Under the pieces are notes generated by a model. The model ran no database searches and was not told where the DNA came from. It was given only the letters and a program-made list of their open reading frames with translations. Below, one piece after another: positions 22,340-33,545 of a stretch of 64,000 nt of DNA (positions within the stretch are counted from its first letter, which is position 1; each line of letters opens with the position of its first letter). The DNA lies in NCBI RefSeq assembly GCF_000699445.3, contig NC_067196.1, positions 79,412,364 through 79,476,363 of the forward strand, in the 5' to 3' direction. The stretch is from Schistosoma haematobium (Eukaryota > Platyhelminthes > Trematoda > Strigeidida > Schistosomatidae). The position numbers and the translations under genes are program-made.

Positions 22340-23280
22340 TGAATATTGTAAATATATACCCTATGTGAAAGAACATTCTACAACGTTCATTCTGATAACA
22401 GTTCAAACGGCTAGAAACAAGTGATTACATGATGAATAAATATTGATAGGAATATAATGAGCAGAGCTCAGCTGATAAAATAAGACTAATAATTTAGAAG
22501 ATGGTTGAAGCAAAACCCAATGATGTAATAAATGCAAGAAAGAGTTTAAGGAAAAAAGAAAACAAATTTTAAGTTGCAGTGAAAGAATATTAGTCACCAA
22601 GACAAGGAGAGATTAATAATCGTCTCCTTTTGAACAAATAGGTCAGGTTTTTGACGCCTGGTGATTTGTTATTTTTACATAAATTTTAATTTTCATTATT
22701 TTAAATGGACTAAACTATTATTTTTCTCAGTATAGGGTTGTGTAGATTGTTAAGTTTTAATTAAAATCACAAACTGATCGATGATTACCAATGCAATATA
22801 GGAAAAATTATCTTTCATATTATAAAACTTATATTGAATCATAATGTTAGCTTTCTACTAAGTTAATTTTTATGAATACAACAGTTATTCATTTTATACA
22901 GGTAATCTTATCAAAAGTTTAGTGAAATGATGTTAAAGAGTGAATAGACACAAAGATAAAATCGTTCAATCAATTTATACTATATAGATTGACGTAGTAT
23001 TCAAAGTAGTTACTAATCAAAGCATGCAATGAAAGCATATTCTACATAATTTGAAACGAATATGCATTCTGGCAATTTTGTGCTTCTTTAACCAATATAT
23101 ATATATATGTTCGGAAATTATTGTTTCAAAGATTTTGAGCAACTCTTAGAAAGAAGGATGGACTCTGAAGTCTTCAAACTATCAAACCAAGTACAATGAA
23201 TTGGATAAGTAGATTAAAGTAAGGTACAGATATTCAAAATACTAAGGAAATTATCAGATAAAAATTGAATAAGCAAAAAT
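22340..23280. other. Intron DNA with a short SINE-end scrap
   Basis: Around 22730-22790 a family terminus (CAGTATAGGGTTGTGTAGAT) is visible; a TA microsatellite sits at about 23095-23108. Nothing else recognised. Confidence 0.5.
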
Positions 23281-23815
23281 AGATGGTGGCTAGCAGTGAA
23301 ATCCAAAACATGTGTTTTCTCCCACCTGGGATTCGTCAGTTGGATGTACCTGTATCCCAAAGTTAATGTTCACTCCGTGACTCGAAATTAATACCGTTTG
23401 CTTCGATTGCCATCGCGCCATCCACTTACCTACTGAATCTTGGTAGCAACTTGCTTGTGTAGTGGAGTGAAGTTGAAATTCAATTGGTGTTGTTTACCTG
23501 AATCTTCCGATTGTTGGTTAGGACTGCAATTGATCAGTCTCTTATTGACATATATGCATCTTGTGAGGATTGTCTCGATATTACCGTAAATCCTAAAGTG
23601 ATCATTACAAATGAGATGCAAACACATCCAGATGACGAGTCCTAAATAGAATGAAACTCGTGTCCTGGATTCCACTGCTAGCCACCATCCATCTCTGCTT
23701 AACATCCTTATGAATTAAAGCAATATAGAACCAGTCCACACAGTATGCACCTATGCCAATAAGAGAATGATCAATTGCAGCCTTAAACAACAATGCAAAG
23801 ATTCAAACAAACAAT
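23281..23815. mobile_element. Sm-alpha-like SINE, inverted pair with two hammerhead motifs
   Basis: Left part is a minus-strand element (hammerhead 23298-23349, tRNA-like head about 23360-23430); right part is a plus-strand piece with a second hammerhead (23626-23670) and body text inverted relative to 23470-23590. In the plus motif stem I ATCCAG/CTGGAT is perfect, but the core box begins ATGACGA instead of CTGACGA and stem II has a mismatch. Confidence 0.75.
23298..23349 (-). ncRNA. Hammerhead ribozyme motif, Sm-alpha type
   Basis: Core box CTGACGA; stem I reads ATCCAA/TTGGAT, six perfect pairs in which the family's G-C closing pair has become A-U on both strands. Stem III is the tiny ACA/TGT hairpin and the cleavage triplet is GTT (permitted NUH). 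Stem II needs a one-base shift (TCCC/GGGA with an extra A) to keep GAAA. Activity is possible but unproven. Confidence 0.55.
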
Positions 23816-24337
23816 ACAAAATAAATTTAAAAATTGTATAGTTTTCAAATGAATGACTTTAAAACTTACATTTACTACTTTTCACAATCAATGTCATAAA
23901 TGATCACTATGAATTCTAATAGAAAAACAAATGATATTTTTATAATATATTTTTCGCATTGTAGTATCAGCCGTAATTTCAGTGAAATTTTAGAGCCAAG
24001 TGATAGCTAAAGATTTTCTTTATAATTTTTCTTTGATTAGTCTATTTGATCTGTCTATTTCTAATTCAATCTGAATATCATTCACACGTTTTAAGCAAGT
24101 ATTATTCACACAATTTGGGATTTAAACATTGATACCAAGATTATTAATAAATTCTCAAGTGAAATATTGTCAAGTTGAAAAGATGATCTACGAGAACTAT
24201 ATTAGTTCATTGTTTTTAGTGCGGTAACCACTGATTTTCATACTATATGGGGATGAGTTCGAACGTGCACTATTTCAGTGACAAAAATATTGTACTATTC
24301 ACAAGTAAAAAAAAACAATACTCCTGTCTTCATAAAT

Positions 24338-24643
24338 CAGAAGGGGTTTGTGGAGATTTTAGAAATTTCACAGATTGAAATCATGAGTCAATTGAAGCTA
24401 GACCATCATGAAAAACCTGGAAGCACTGGACGGCCGTTTCGTCCTAGTATAGGACTCAGCAGTACGCACCCACGATCCCGCCTCCCACGAGACTGATAGA
24501 CCCTAAGTTCGAATCTCGTGGGGTGCGGGATCGTGGATGCGCACTGCTGAGTCCTATACTAGGACGAAACGGCCGTCCAGTGCTTCCAGGTTTTTCATGA
24601 TGGTCTAGCTTCAATTGACTCATGATTTCAATCTGTGAAATTA
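24338..24643. mobile_element. Ribozyme-SINE palindromic unit with 10-bp TSD
   Basis: A minus arm (from 24338, including the terminal extension CAGAAGGGGTTTGTGG) and a plus arm (to 24643) pair over about 140 bp around a short spacer with the B-box GTTCGAATC. The unit is flanked by CTTCATAAAT (24328-24337 and 24644-24653). Both arms carry a hammerhead (24424-24463 minus, 24542-24582 plus) with perfect stem II and GAAAC, but both lack three bases of the CTGANGA box, so both are probably inactive. Confidence 0.85.
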
Positions 24644-25289
24644 CTTCATAAATGAAGAACTAGAACCATAATCAAAGTTCAGTATTTTCATTCAACAAAA
24701 TCTTTGAGTTACAATTACTTTCTTCAGTTCTTATGATACTTTTCTATAGTTTATAGAAAATTATAACTTAGGTTCAGCATGAATTGTTCACGAGAAGTCA
24801 TATTTTGAAATACTGTCACAATATTGATTGCTCACAGTTAACTAGTAACTGGTTGAATGGCACATTCATGTCTAAACAGATATTTTTTCTAATTCAAAAC
24901 AGAATAACGAATCTGCTAAGGTGACATAACTCACTGCATTTTTAATTCTTCTAAAATAAATTTAAAAATAACTAAATTTTCTATCTTTGTCAGTAGTTAA
25001 GCACATGTTTATTCAGTATGGCTTGAATCACAATGCGTATCTGAAGCTGATGTTACTAGTGTGTTCAACAAACTGAAGTAGATAGAACAAGACTAGTACA
25101 GATTCGAGTATATTAACCATATCCCTTAAAATAAATCAGTGTTGTCTATTTTCATTCCTCATGGTTAATTAGAGACCTTTGATGAATAGGCTCATTATAT
25201 AAACAAGATGTATGAATCAATAAAATCTATTGGAATACCAAACACCGTAGAGTTAATATAGGGAGCAACGGTTTGCATAATTATACATA

Positions 25290-25470
25290 AATTAATATAT
25301 TTGTAATATCCCAATGAGTAGAAAAATTAGATTTTCTTATGTTTCGTGACTCAATGCAAGCCGCTTCCTCAGTGGATAAATAATCAAATCAAAAATCAAT
25401 CCAAGTCTAAGTAATACAGAAGGAACAACACAAGAATATAATGTGTGATCCATCAAAAACAGGTTTGAAC
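25290..25470 (-). mobile_element. Penelope-like element 3' end fragment
   Basis: Collinear on the minus strand with 51395-51570 downstream of the Penelope GIY-YIG frame (GTTTTTGATGGATC, GAGTCACGAAAC, TCTACTCATTGGGATATTAC). Keeps box CTGAGGA and GAAAC but stem II and the cleavage side are damaged. Confidence 0.7.
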
Positions 25471-25630
25471 AAGTCAATCAGTTTTTTAAAAACGAAAATT
25501 GACAAATCATATAGTATATTTCAAAATTAAAGATTATCTTAATGTAAACAGTATTTCTCTTGCTATGTTATACAGTACATTAAAATGTATATATATACAT
25601 GGTGTATAGACTTTAATTACTCATTAGATT

Positions 25631-25900
25631 TGTGGTGCGTGCTACTTATATTGATATAAGTAGTATGTGACGCAAGTCAGGAATGTAATGTCAGACAGCA
25701 GAAGATGGGGAAGATCAAGAAAGGAAGAGCGGGACTAGAAAGCAATAGGTATAGAAATGCAAGAACAACGAAGTTCGAGACAATTATTGAACATTTTGCA
25801 AATTAATTATTATAGTATGGTTTTTCTATTTTACCAAGTGACTTTGTAATTTTGTGCTGAATGTAAATCGATTGTCCCCACCCGTGTTCTGTTCACTACA
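25631..25900 (+). repeat. Solo LTR, family A (copy 2)
   Basis: Starts TGTGGTGCGTGC, ends TTCACTACA, flanked by the 4-bp repeat GATT (25627-25630 and 25901-25904). Contains the palindrome CTACTTATATTGATATAAGT. Confidence 0.75.
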
Positions 25901-25990
25901 GATTGATTTCAAACAGTTTGTACTTTATGACATAGTACTGTATCCCAATTGTTATTTGAATGAATTGTTTGATAATTACTGTAACTATAT

Positions 25991-26490
25991 TTTTGATAAA
26001 CTTTTGTTCTCTGTGCTGGATGGTTTGGTCGTGGAGCTTCCATCGTTCTTCTGAGCGACATGGGGACACACATTCGACTGCAAAAATGTGGAGATTTCGG
26101 ATGGAGGAAATTTAAAAAACAACAGAGAATTTTTAGAAGTTTGGCACTGAGGTCAATCAGCAATCAACAGCCACACTGAAATCGATACAATTTATCAACT
26201 AACCAGTAAAATTATGGACAAATATAGGACCAAGAATCAAATCAATGGAAAATGCAATCAAAAGAAAGAAGTAAATAATGACAGGTTAAAGGTCAACAAT
26301 AACTAATCAAGATCGAGGTCTACAGAACAAGCTGTGAGCCAAATGTCAAGGAATTCGAACTCTTGATTTCTACCTAACTTTTATGGTGAGGATGTCGTTT
26401 AGAAGAACAGTGAGAACTCCACGACCAAACCATCCAGTTCAGAGAACAAAACTCCATCAAAATCATCTACCTGAGCTACAAATCTTCTTC
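25991..26490. mobile_element. Penelope-like element, inverted termini with GIY-YIG C-terminal remnant and 13-bp TSD
   Basis: A short minus arm (25991-26070) faces a longer plus arm (about 26071-26490) that still reads the C-terminal end of the Penelope endonuclease region (REFLEVWH, GQSAIN, then a basic Asn-rich tail) with stops. Flanking 13-bp repeats at 25978-25990 and 26491-26503 differ at one base. Only the right arm shows the ~36-nt terminal extension. Decayed hammerhead text in both arms. Confidence 0.75.
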
Positions 26491-26544
26491 ACTGTAACAA
26501 TATGTTAATATTTGTTTTGGAAATTGGAAATTATACATTCAATT

Positions 26545-26630
26545 ACTTATTTACTTACACCTGTGACCCCCCATTAGAGCATAGGCCTCCGATCATCATT
26601 CTCCAGCCCACTCAGTCTTGAGCCTTAATA
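26545..26630 (-). mobile_element. RTE 3'-tail fragment
   Basis: Last ~80 bp of the RTE ORF plus tail (ACTTATTTACTTACACCTGT, AGAGCATAGGCC); severely 5'-truncated. Confidence 0.7.
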
Positions 26631-27856
26631 ATACATTTGGTACATAATATTTTATTTTACTATGATTAATGGACTGAAATTAGCTTTCGTAATCCTTATA
26701 CCAATATAAAATTCTTTGATTGAAACTATAATAGGAATACACAATCCTGTTTAAATTTTGAGGTTACTTTATGGAATAAATGATTAAGATGACCATTAAA
26801 AAAAAGAACTTCTTTGAAAGCAATCAAGAATAATTAGATTTCTGTTCTCTTTATTTCTAGTTTTTCTAGAGCTTAGATCTTTTCATTAGACTGAGTAAAA
26901 ATAATACCTGTTATTCTTATATTTACAAATTACAAATTTCAATAATCCTGTAATGTCGGTTGCTATGCTAATCCCACATAGCTTATTCTGGCTTCTGGAC
27001 AAACCAATTTATTCATTCTACTTAAGTCACATTTTGTTTCTGGATCACAGATTCAGTGAAATATACGTATTCGAAATCCAATCTCGTATTTGACTTATTT
27101 AATTCCGTTATTCATTAACACGGATTAAGTCGATAATTATATTCAAAGATAGACAACATGTGTATTTCAATAACATTCGTTCGATCTAATTGAAGTCAGA
27201 TATATAGGTCCACTGAAACACACACGAATTTTCAGGTGGATAACAAGTATGATCATTGAATAATACGTACTTATAAATAATCCGGAATCTAAATAAGCAC
27301 ATATCAATATCAAGGTTGGATTTGATAGTTTAAAGTAAATTCAAAATTAGGTAGGAAATTAATAGTAATTAACATTTTTTTGGATATCCAAATAACTAGA
27401 AATATATATGAAATTTTATATGAAACTCCTATGATCACTGACCTTTAAAATACCATCATACTTTGTGAATGAAATGTTTTAAATTTCAAGTAAGATCTTT
27501 TTCTCCTGAAGCATTCTACAAGATGATTTTTCAATTGACATTTTGGAATCAAATAATACTTAGCTGAAGATATTTATTATAATCAATGAAGAAATGGGAT
27601 ACCGAAATTTCCTATGGATTCTCATAGTCAATCGAAACTTGATATCTATAAAGTCAATTAGTTTAAACTAACCCGTCTTTATATTTGTAAAATATATACC
27701 TGTATGAATGATTGAAAGATTCCTGTGATGATAATAACTGAGATATAGCAAAGTCTTAGTTAATCCACGAAATAATGTATGACAAATTTCCAAGGTGTAA
27801 AATGTCAGTCATCTATTTTTATACTGAGATAATCATAAATAATAAAATAATTAATA
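26631..27856. other. Intron DNA, nothing recognised
   Basis: AT-rich, no exon candidate with splice signals recognised. Confidence 0.5.
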
Positions 27857-28300
27857 TCAGAAAGGCTTTTTTGTGGATATTATAGTAAGTTTAATAGTTG
27901 AAATCATGAATCAATTGAAGCTAGACCACCATGGAGAACCTGGAAGCATTGGCTTGCCGTCTCATCCTAATGTGGGACTCCTCAGAAGTGCGCATCCAAG
28001 ACCCCGCCTAGCGAGATTCGAACCCAGGACCTATCAGTCTCGCGCACGAACGCCCAACCAATAGATCACTTAGCCGGCATCCAACGGTGTTCAATGTCTA
28101 GCTTCAACCAATTCACGAAATTGCGCCACCGTACACCATTGTCTTCAGTGAGTTACTGTCTCACAACAGACCCGGTTGAACTCCACTGATCACTGCTTTT
28201 CACTAAAACTCCTGGAAATATCTCTTGAAGCCAGTCCAGTGCTTCCAGGTTTTCCATGGTGGTCTAGCTTCACTTGACTCATGATCTCAAATATTAAAAT
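27857..28300. mobile_element. Ribozyme-SINE, long unit with inverted ends
   Basis: Left end carries the terminal extension (ATCAGAAAGGC) and a minus arm with tRNA-like head (B-box-like GGGTTCGAATCTCGC on the minus strand near 28014-28030); the right end (about 28225-28290) is a plus-strand 3' half (GTCCAGTGCTTCCAGG). Flanks share AATAATTAAT, a plausible 10-bp duplication in AT-rich DNA. The minus hammerhead keeps box CTGAGGA but not GAAAC. Confidence 0.7.
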
Positions 28301-28464
28301 AAAATAATAATTAATAATTTTTCAAGCTTTTAAACTGATTCACCAGTTATCAGCTAATTTGTTATATTTACACTCCCTGCACTTAGATGATTTCATCCAC
28401 GTATAAGCATTTAATGTGATACATGGACTGTTATATTCTAACGAAGAATACATAAATGATAACT

Positions 28465-28900
28465 GTTAGAAATTATTTATGGACTGTTATTATATATATA
28501 TTATTGCACAACTATTAAGTAACTAGATTACATATATTTATATTTTTGTTATTACAAACTTTCATTTGACCCATTGGCTACTATTATACGATTTACTTTT
28601 CTTAAGTTATGCCCAGTTTATTAGTTACAATCTCTTACACTCACAGCCATTTTTGGATTGATCTTGTATAATTATTATTTTTCATTTTATGGTGTGATGT
28701 GGTCTGGTCTGCTTGTGTATAAGTTACATATGTCTGAGATATGCGACTCATATTGCGGAGACTGATATTTGTGTTTTGGACTGAACGGGCTAGGTTAGTC
28801 AGAGAGCTGCTATCTCAGAGAATTAATAAGAAATCAGAGTTGACTCAAGGCTGTTAGGGCTGGTTAACGTGTCATTAGTTTAGCATAGGGACAGGGTCAT
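28465..28900 (+). repeat. Diverged LTR-like segment related to LTR family B
   Basis: Around 28690-28760 the text TTTTATGGTGTGATGTGGTC and TGTCTGAGATAT parallels the solo LTRs at 32221 and 57471. Ends could not be placed. Confidence 0.4.
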
Positions 28901-29105
28901 ATAAGTCCTTATTCTAATTGGCGATTTAGTCACGTGATATTCGATGGGGCTTAGGACAAAACACAGACGAGTAAATTTTTGGATAACTGTTAAACTTTAT
29001 TTAAAGTTATTGCTATAGCAGAAATAATGATTTTAGAAATTTTATGAAATTTCATACTAATATAGTGGTATTTTCAACTTCTTTTTTAACCTTTGATTAT
29101 ACTAG

Positions 29106-29623
29106 ATCAAGATCATATTCATTTACCTAATAATAGACATAAAGCAGATAGAATAACGATGATGAATGCTAACTGTAGTACATCGTCTACATCTCTGTCT
29201 TTTAATCAATCAAGTGAAATAACGGAGAGTTTCTTAACTTCATCAAACTATCCAACATTAAATAATCTACAGAGTATTTCAAATATTTCATCGACAACAA
29301 CAGCAAAATTTACATCTGTGAATTCAATAGAAAATTGTCAAACTACAGATAATTGGTGTTCAATCGATGAATCTATGCTTAATGAAGAAATTCTATTAAG
29401 TAATGGTGATATCTCTATGACACTGACTGAAAATGGTCATTCAATTGATAGTAGTACAAGTAGTAATTGTAGTGTACATTCAAAATCAAAACGTATCAGA
29501 ACAAGTTTTACACCTGATCAATTAGCAATACTTCAAGCAAATTTTGACATTGAAGCTAATCCAGATGGTCAAGAGTTAGAACGTATTGCTGGTATGGCGA
29601 AACTAAATAAACGTGTTACACAA
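29106..29623 (+). CDS. Lhx6/8: LIM-homeobox gene (Lhx6/8, Arrowhead class), exon with linker and first 46 homeodomain residues
   Basis: Acceptor GATTATACTAG precedes the exon; its first two bases complete the phase-1 codon left by the LIM2 exon. It encodes about 127 Ser/Thr/Asn-rich linker residues and homeodomain positions 1-46, with R5, F8, L16 and F20 in place. RTSFTPDQLAILQANFD and NPDGQ match the Lhx6/8 signature RTSFT..QL...QA.F....NPD.Q. The exon stops after ...KRVTQ at donor GTATGT, a position where many homeobox genes are split, just before the recognition-helix WFQN. Confidence 0.93.
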
Positions 29624-30161
29624 GTATGTAAACGTTTTGTTAAAACAAGTTTTTATTTATTTATCAGTATTTTATAATTTTATTCCATAATCAATAATCT
29701 CTATCAGTATCAAGTCATAGTTAATAATTCAATAACAATTAAATGATCATAGATAATATCATGTTAAATGAGTTAAGCTATTCAGTCATGGCGAGCAGAT
29801 CTCAAGCCAGAACTGTTCCTATGTAGCACTAACCAATATACCCTAACTTTTATGGAAAAGAACATTTTGATAGGTTTGGATAAGTCTAAGTAGCCTAATT
29901 ACTCATGACTACTTCTTCTTTCTGGTTGATTTCATCCTTAGTATCATAACTGATAACTTTAATGTACCATATATATTTTTTATGGTTATAATTTCAAATT
30001 GATGCTAGGTGATATGATTTTCTTTGGTACAGTGACTTAATATTATGAGCCAACAAACACTGGTGTCTTTGTCATAAATAATTGTACGTATGAAACGTTT
30101 TGAAATATCATCTTGGTGTTGTTTATCAATTAAGACTTTAGCATTTGTTTATTGATTTCAG

Positions 30162-30663
30162 GTATGGTTTCAAAATGCTAGAGCACGTAAAAAGAAGATT
30201 GAATGTCGTGGTACACTTGAGGGACAACATGATCAAATAGGTTTTAACAATTTAACTTGCTGTTTAGCTGATTCTATGGGAATAGAAGAGTTCTATGATA
30301 ATTCTAAAGAGAATATACCTTCAATGAATAGTATGGGTGAAGGACTTCTGTCAACTAATGATGATGGAATGAATTCAAATCAAATTTATGAACGGGAATA
30401 TAATTGCAAGTCTGATTGCTTCAATGAATTAAATCATATTGCTAACAATGATAAAAACATCAGTAATGAAAACAAGATGGGGAAAAATTTGTCACATTTT
30501 CATTTTCGATCTGATCCAGTGTTTATTAATGATAATAATTTGACATCGAACGGTAATGAATCTAACTTTTCAAATAGTAATAACACTATAGAGCATGATT
30601 TTATTATGAACAGATTGTTCTCCAATCCTAATTCATTTGGAAAAATACCTTTTTCTTCAACAA
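30162..30663 (+). CDS. Lhx6/8: LIM-homeobox gene (Lhx6/8, Arrowhead class), exon with homeodomain recognition-helix end
   Basis: Phase-0 exon after acceptor ATTGATTTCAG. It begins VWFQNARARKKK, giving W48, F49, Q50, N51 and R53 of the homeodomain (residues 363-422 of the joined frame); Asn51 makes the conserved adenine contact. The rest is an Asn/Ser/Glu-rich tail with no recognised domain. The reading frame continues past the donor to TAG at 30681, so retention of this intron would give a short C-terminus (KKLSI). The donor GTAAGA at 30664 leaves one base and joins the last exon in frame, so two C-termini are possible. Confidence 0.9.
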
Positions 30664-30699
30664 GTAAGAAGTTATCTATTTAGACAGTTTATTTGACCA

Positions 30700-31140
30700 A
30701 AAAATTATTTAGTTCACTATTAGCTTGAAGTAAAAATAGTTAACTACTTAATTGACGAAAAAGTCAGTCAGTCAGTAACAACGTAGAACTTCGTACGTAC
30801 GTACATCAGTTCGAGTTGCCATACCACAGTAGCACAGAGATGCAGTTGTCAATTCAAATCCCGTAGTGGTAGAGGTAGTAAGAGTATAAGCAGTAATCGG
30901 AAATATTAGTGTTTGGAGATGTTATTTAAAGAGTATAATCCAGTAAAATAAATTTGGGAAGAGAAAAAAGAGACAAGGAGGAATCAGGAGATTGGAATTT
31001 GGGAGAGCACAAAGAGTGTATGCACCTGCGCCATTGCAAACGATTTTGAGCCATGTCATTCAGGGTCTCTAACCATCGGGATTGACGAAAAAAGTAGCAA
31101 GGAATTGATTTGTTTCTGAATAACATTGTTTTCTACCGAT
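30700..31140 (-). mobile_element. Unclassified retroelement 3' end
   Basis: The minus strand encodes SRWLETLNDMAQNRLQWRR, similar in style to C-terminal ends of non-LTR ORFs (compare AQDRVGWR in the RTE copies), followed by a 3' region ending in short repeats (GTAC and ACTG units, about 30755-30805). A B-box-like element lies near 30850-30865. Lies within the Lhx6/8 intron. Confidence 0.45.
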
Positions 31141-31503
31141 ATACGAGTTTATTCGATCTCATTTGATATTCGTGTATGATACATTGACTTCGCACTTCTC
31201 AGTCATCCGACTGTTAGCTTTGTATGCAATGAAAAATTACGTTCACCACAAGCGATTGGATTATTTCCGTCAGTTTTCCAACTTAAATCCTACAAATTCA
31301 CAATATTTGTGATAAGACGAGCCTCATCGTTCTTGGTAGATAAAAGAACATCAGATTATGAGAAAAGGTATTGTGATGTAAAACTAAATCAGATTACTTT
31401 GAATTTTACATGTATTTGTATGAATCTATCAAAAGTTGGTATTATTGTGTGATTTATCAATAAATGTACTAACGATCATAGATCTTAGCAGATCATCTGA
31501 AAT

Positions 31504-31555
31504 CTTACACTTACTTACTTACATACATCTGTTACCCCACGTTGAGCATAAGGAG
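31504..31555 (-). mobile_element. RTE 3'-tail fragment
   Basis: Tail and last ~40 bp of the RTE family (ACTTACTTACATACATCTGT, GAGCATAAGG). Confidence 0.6.
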
Positions 31556-32215
31556 TGAAATCTGACAGATTTATATAAAACCTTATTTTACTGTAACTAA
31601 ACTGCATAAGCAGTTCTCCTTCATCTAATAACCAGCAACAGCTAGCTGTAAGTATAGCTCACCACGTATACTAGTAACCATACATACAAAAAGAGCTTGT
31701 GGTTAGCTAAGGATTCGTGTAAAATCCACTAGCGATTATTTCTTTGAACATAGAAAAACAGTGTGAATAAAAATTAGGATGAGCGAAACAGGGGGGAATT
31801 TTATTGACAGAACGGGTAACAATATCGTTACATCTGAATAGGTATAGATTATTTTACCTAACAGAGCAATTTTGAGCTTCTCTTTTCGAAATCAGTGAAA
31901 AGAAATACAGAGTTTATGTTTCAAGTTATTACCTTTTTAATCTCAACAAGAATTTAAAATAGATTATTTCAACCATCTACTTGGTGAAATGACACGGCTG
32001 ATTTAACCAAACAAGGGTTTAAATTTGATCAAATCGAATTGATCTTACAAGGTTTTGGTTCATACGGATTTTCTGTATTGTATACAGTACCTGTGATCAC
32101 CATTTCTCTTACTTTAGTTGTTGATGGAATACATATCAAGTACATATATTGGAAAACCACCAGTATAAATCAGATATATTTTATCTTTCCTATACACTAT
32201 TGTTTTCCTATAAAA
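31556..32215. other. Intron DNA, nothing recognised
   Basis: AT-rich with no recognised feature. Confidence 0.5.
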
Positions 32216-32220
32216 GATAA

Positions 32221-32578
32221 TGTTAGGATGTGCAGAAAAATATACCAATAATTATCATGTTAAGTCTAATGATGGCCTTGGACTTTAAATGTACACTCCC
32301 TATTGGTCGATATTTATTTCACTTGTTAAATACTGTACAAATGTTGTTTTTATTTTATGGTACGATGTGGTCTGGTTGATTGGTATATAAATAGAGTATG
32401 TCTGAAATATAATGATTCGTATCTCAGAGGCTAAGACTTGCGTTCTGGACTCAACTGGCTGGGCTAGACAGGTAAGCGGAACCAATCGAGACTCTAGGCC
32501 GTTCATTACGTGTTTACGTGTCACTGGATCGATCAATAAAACGCTGCGCATCTAACCTGCAGTCCACACGTTACAGCA
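32221..32578 (+). repeat. Solo LTR, family B (copy 1)
   Basis: A 358-bp unit TGTTAGG...TTACAGCA with perfect 5-bp target duplication GATAA (32216-32220 and 32579-32583). Internal signals fit an LTR promoter: TATA-like TATAAATAGA near 32383 and a polyadenylation-like AATAAA near 32535. A second copy lies at 57471. No internal region remains, consistent with LTR-LTR recombination. Inserted in the last intron of the Lhx6/8-like gene. Confidence 0.85.
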
Positions 32579-33064
32579 GATAAATAAAGATTTATCATCA
32601 AATACTATCAACCTGATATTGATGATAACATTGATCTTGATAAGGAAACAGGTACCGTAGAGTATAATAGCTCAATAAAAATATCTGAAGACGTCGGTAA
32701 TATCCATAGTTCTGATTAAATAGTTTTGATAAAAAGGAATACAGCCCTTTGTTAACTTATTAATGAATGTGAATGAATGACTATCAATTATTTTTCTTCG
32801 ACTCCCTTAATATATATATTCTTTAAACGAATCTAAATAACACGAACATTTTCAGATATCTTTCCGACTATCCAATCAGGCATGTAGCGTAGAACGTCAT
32901 AACTTAAAATGATTCTCTCTTGACAATTTTTACATAATCAGCAAGTTTTTCAGGGGTAAATTGGAATGACAAACAAAGATTTTCCACACATTAGTTATCT
33001 TTTCTTAATTTTATGTTTTGATAGAACTTCAATTTACACAGTGAAATCTCCGTTTTTATTATAG

Positions 33065-33414
33065 ATGGACATTGTGTTTCGTTATCTGATACAACTCCTC
33101 GCGAATGTGATCGTCTTGAAAGAATGAATCCTATGAAGGATTCTTCAGTGACTAAGAATGATGTCGCTACTATTGGGATGAATAATCACGGCGTTCAAAT
33201 CAATAATACTACATCTATAAATGTTAGTACCGAAGATGTCGTTACGTTTGAAAATATGAATGAATCAATTCGTCCACAGAATTCTACACCATCAGCACGG
33301 TGTACCGTTAGGCCAAATCTATTTACAGATCAAAATATGGTTGACATTATTCCACCAAATTATCGTTTATCAAATAATTTTTATTTTCCTGCAATTGCGT
33401 TACCAACTAATTGA
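33065..33414 (+). CDS. Lhx6/8: LIM-homeobox gene (Lhx6/8, Arrowhead class), terminal exon
   Basis: Acceptor TTTTTATTATAG; the two leading bases complete the phase-1 codon from 30663. The frame runs 116 codons to TGA at 33412-33414 and is rich in Asn, Thr, Ser and Pro, with no recognised domain. Joined with the other four exons the coding length is 2076 nt, an exact multiple of three, giving 691 residues plus stop. Length and low complexity of this tail exceed vertebrate Lhx6/8, as is common for flatworm transcription factors. Confidence 0.8.
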
Positions 33415-33545
33415 TTTACCTATGACTGAATATAAACATATACATTACACCTTTATCCTAAATATACGGCCATTGGTTCGGATAACACAGATGAAAAGCA
33501 ATTAAATGAAACATATATACAAAATAATAAACAGAATAAATATGA
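33415..33545 (+). other. Probable 3' UTR of the Lhx6/8-like gene
   Basis: Two AATAAA hexamers (33526-33531 and 33535-33540) lie about 110 bp after the stop and could direct polyadenylation. No other downstream exon signal seen. Confidence 0.5.
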
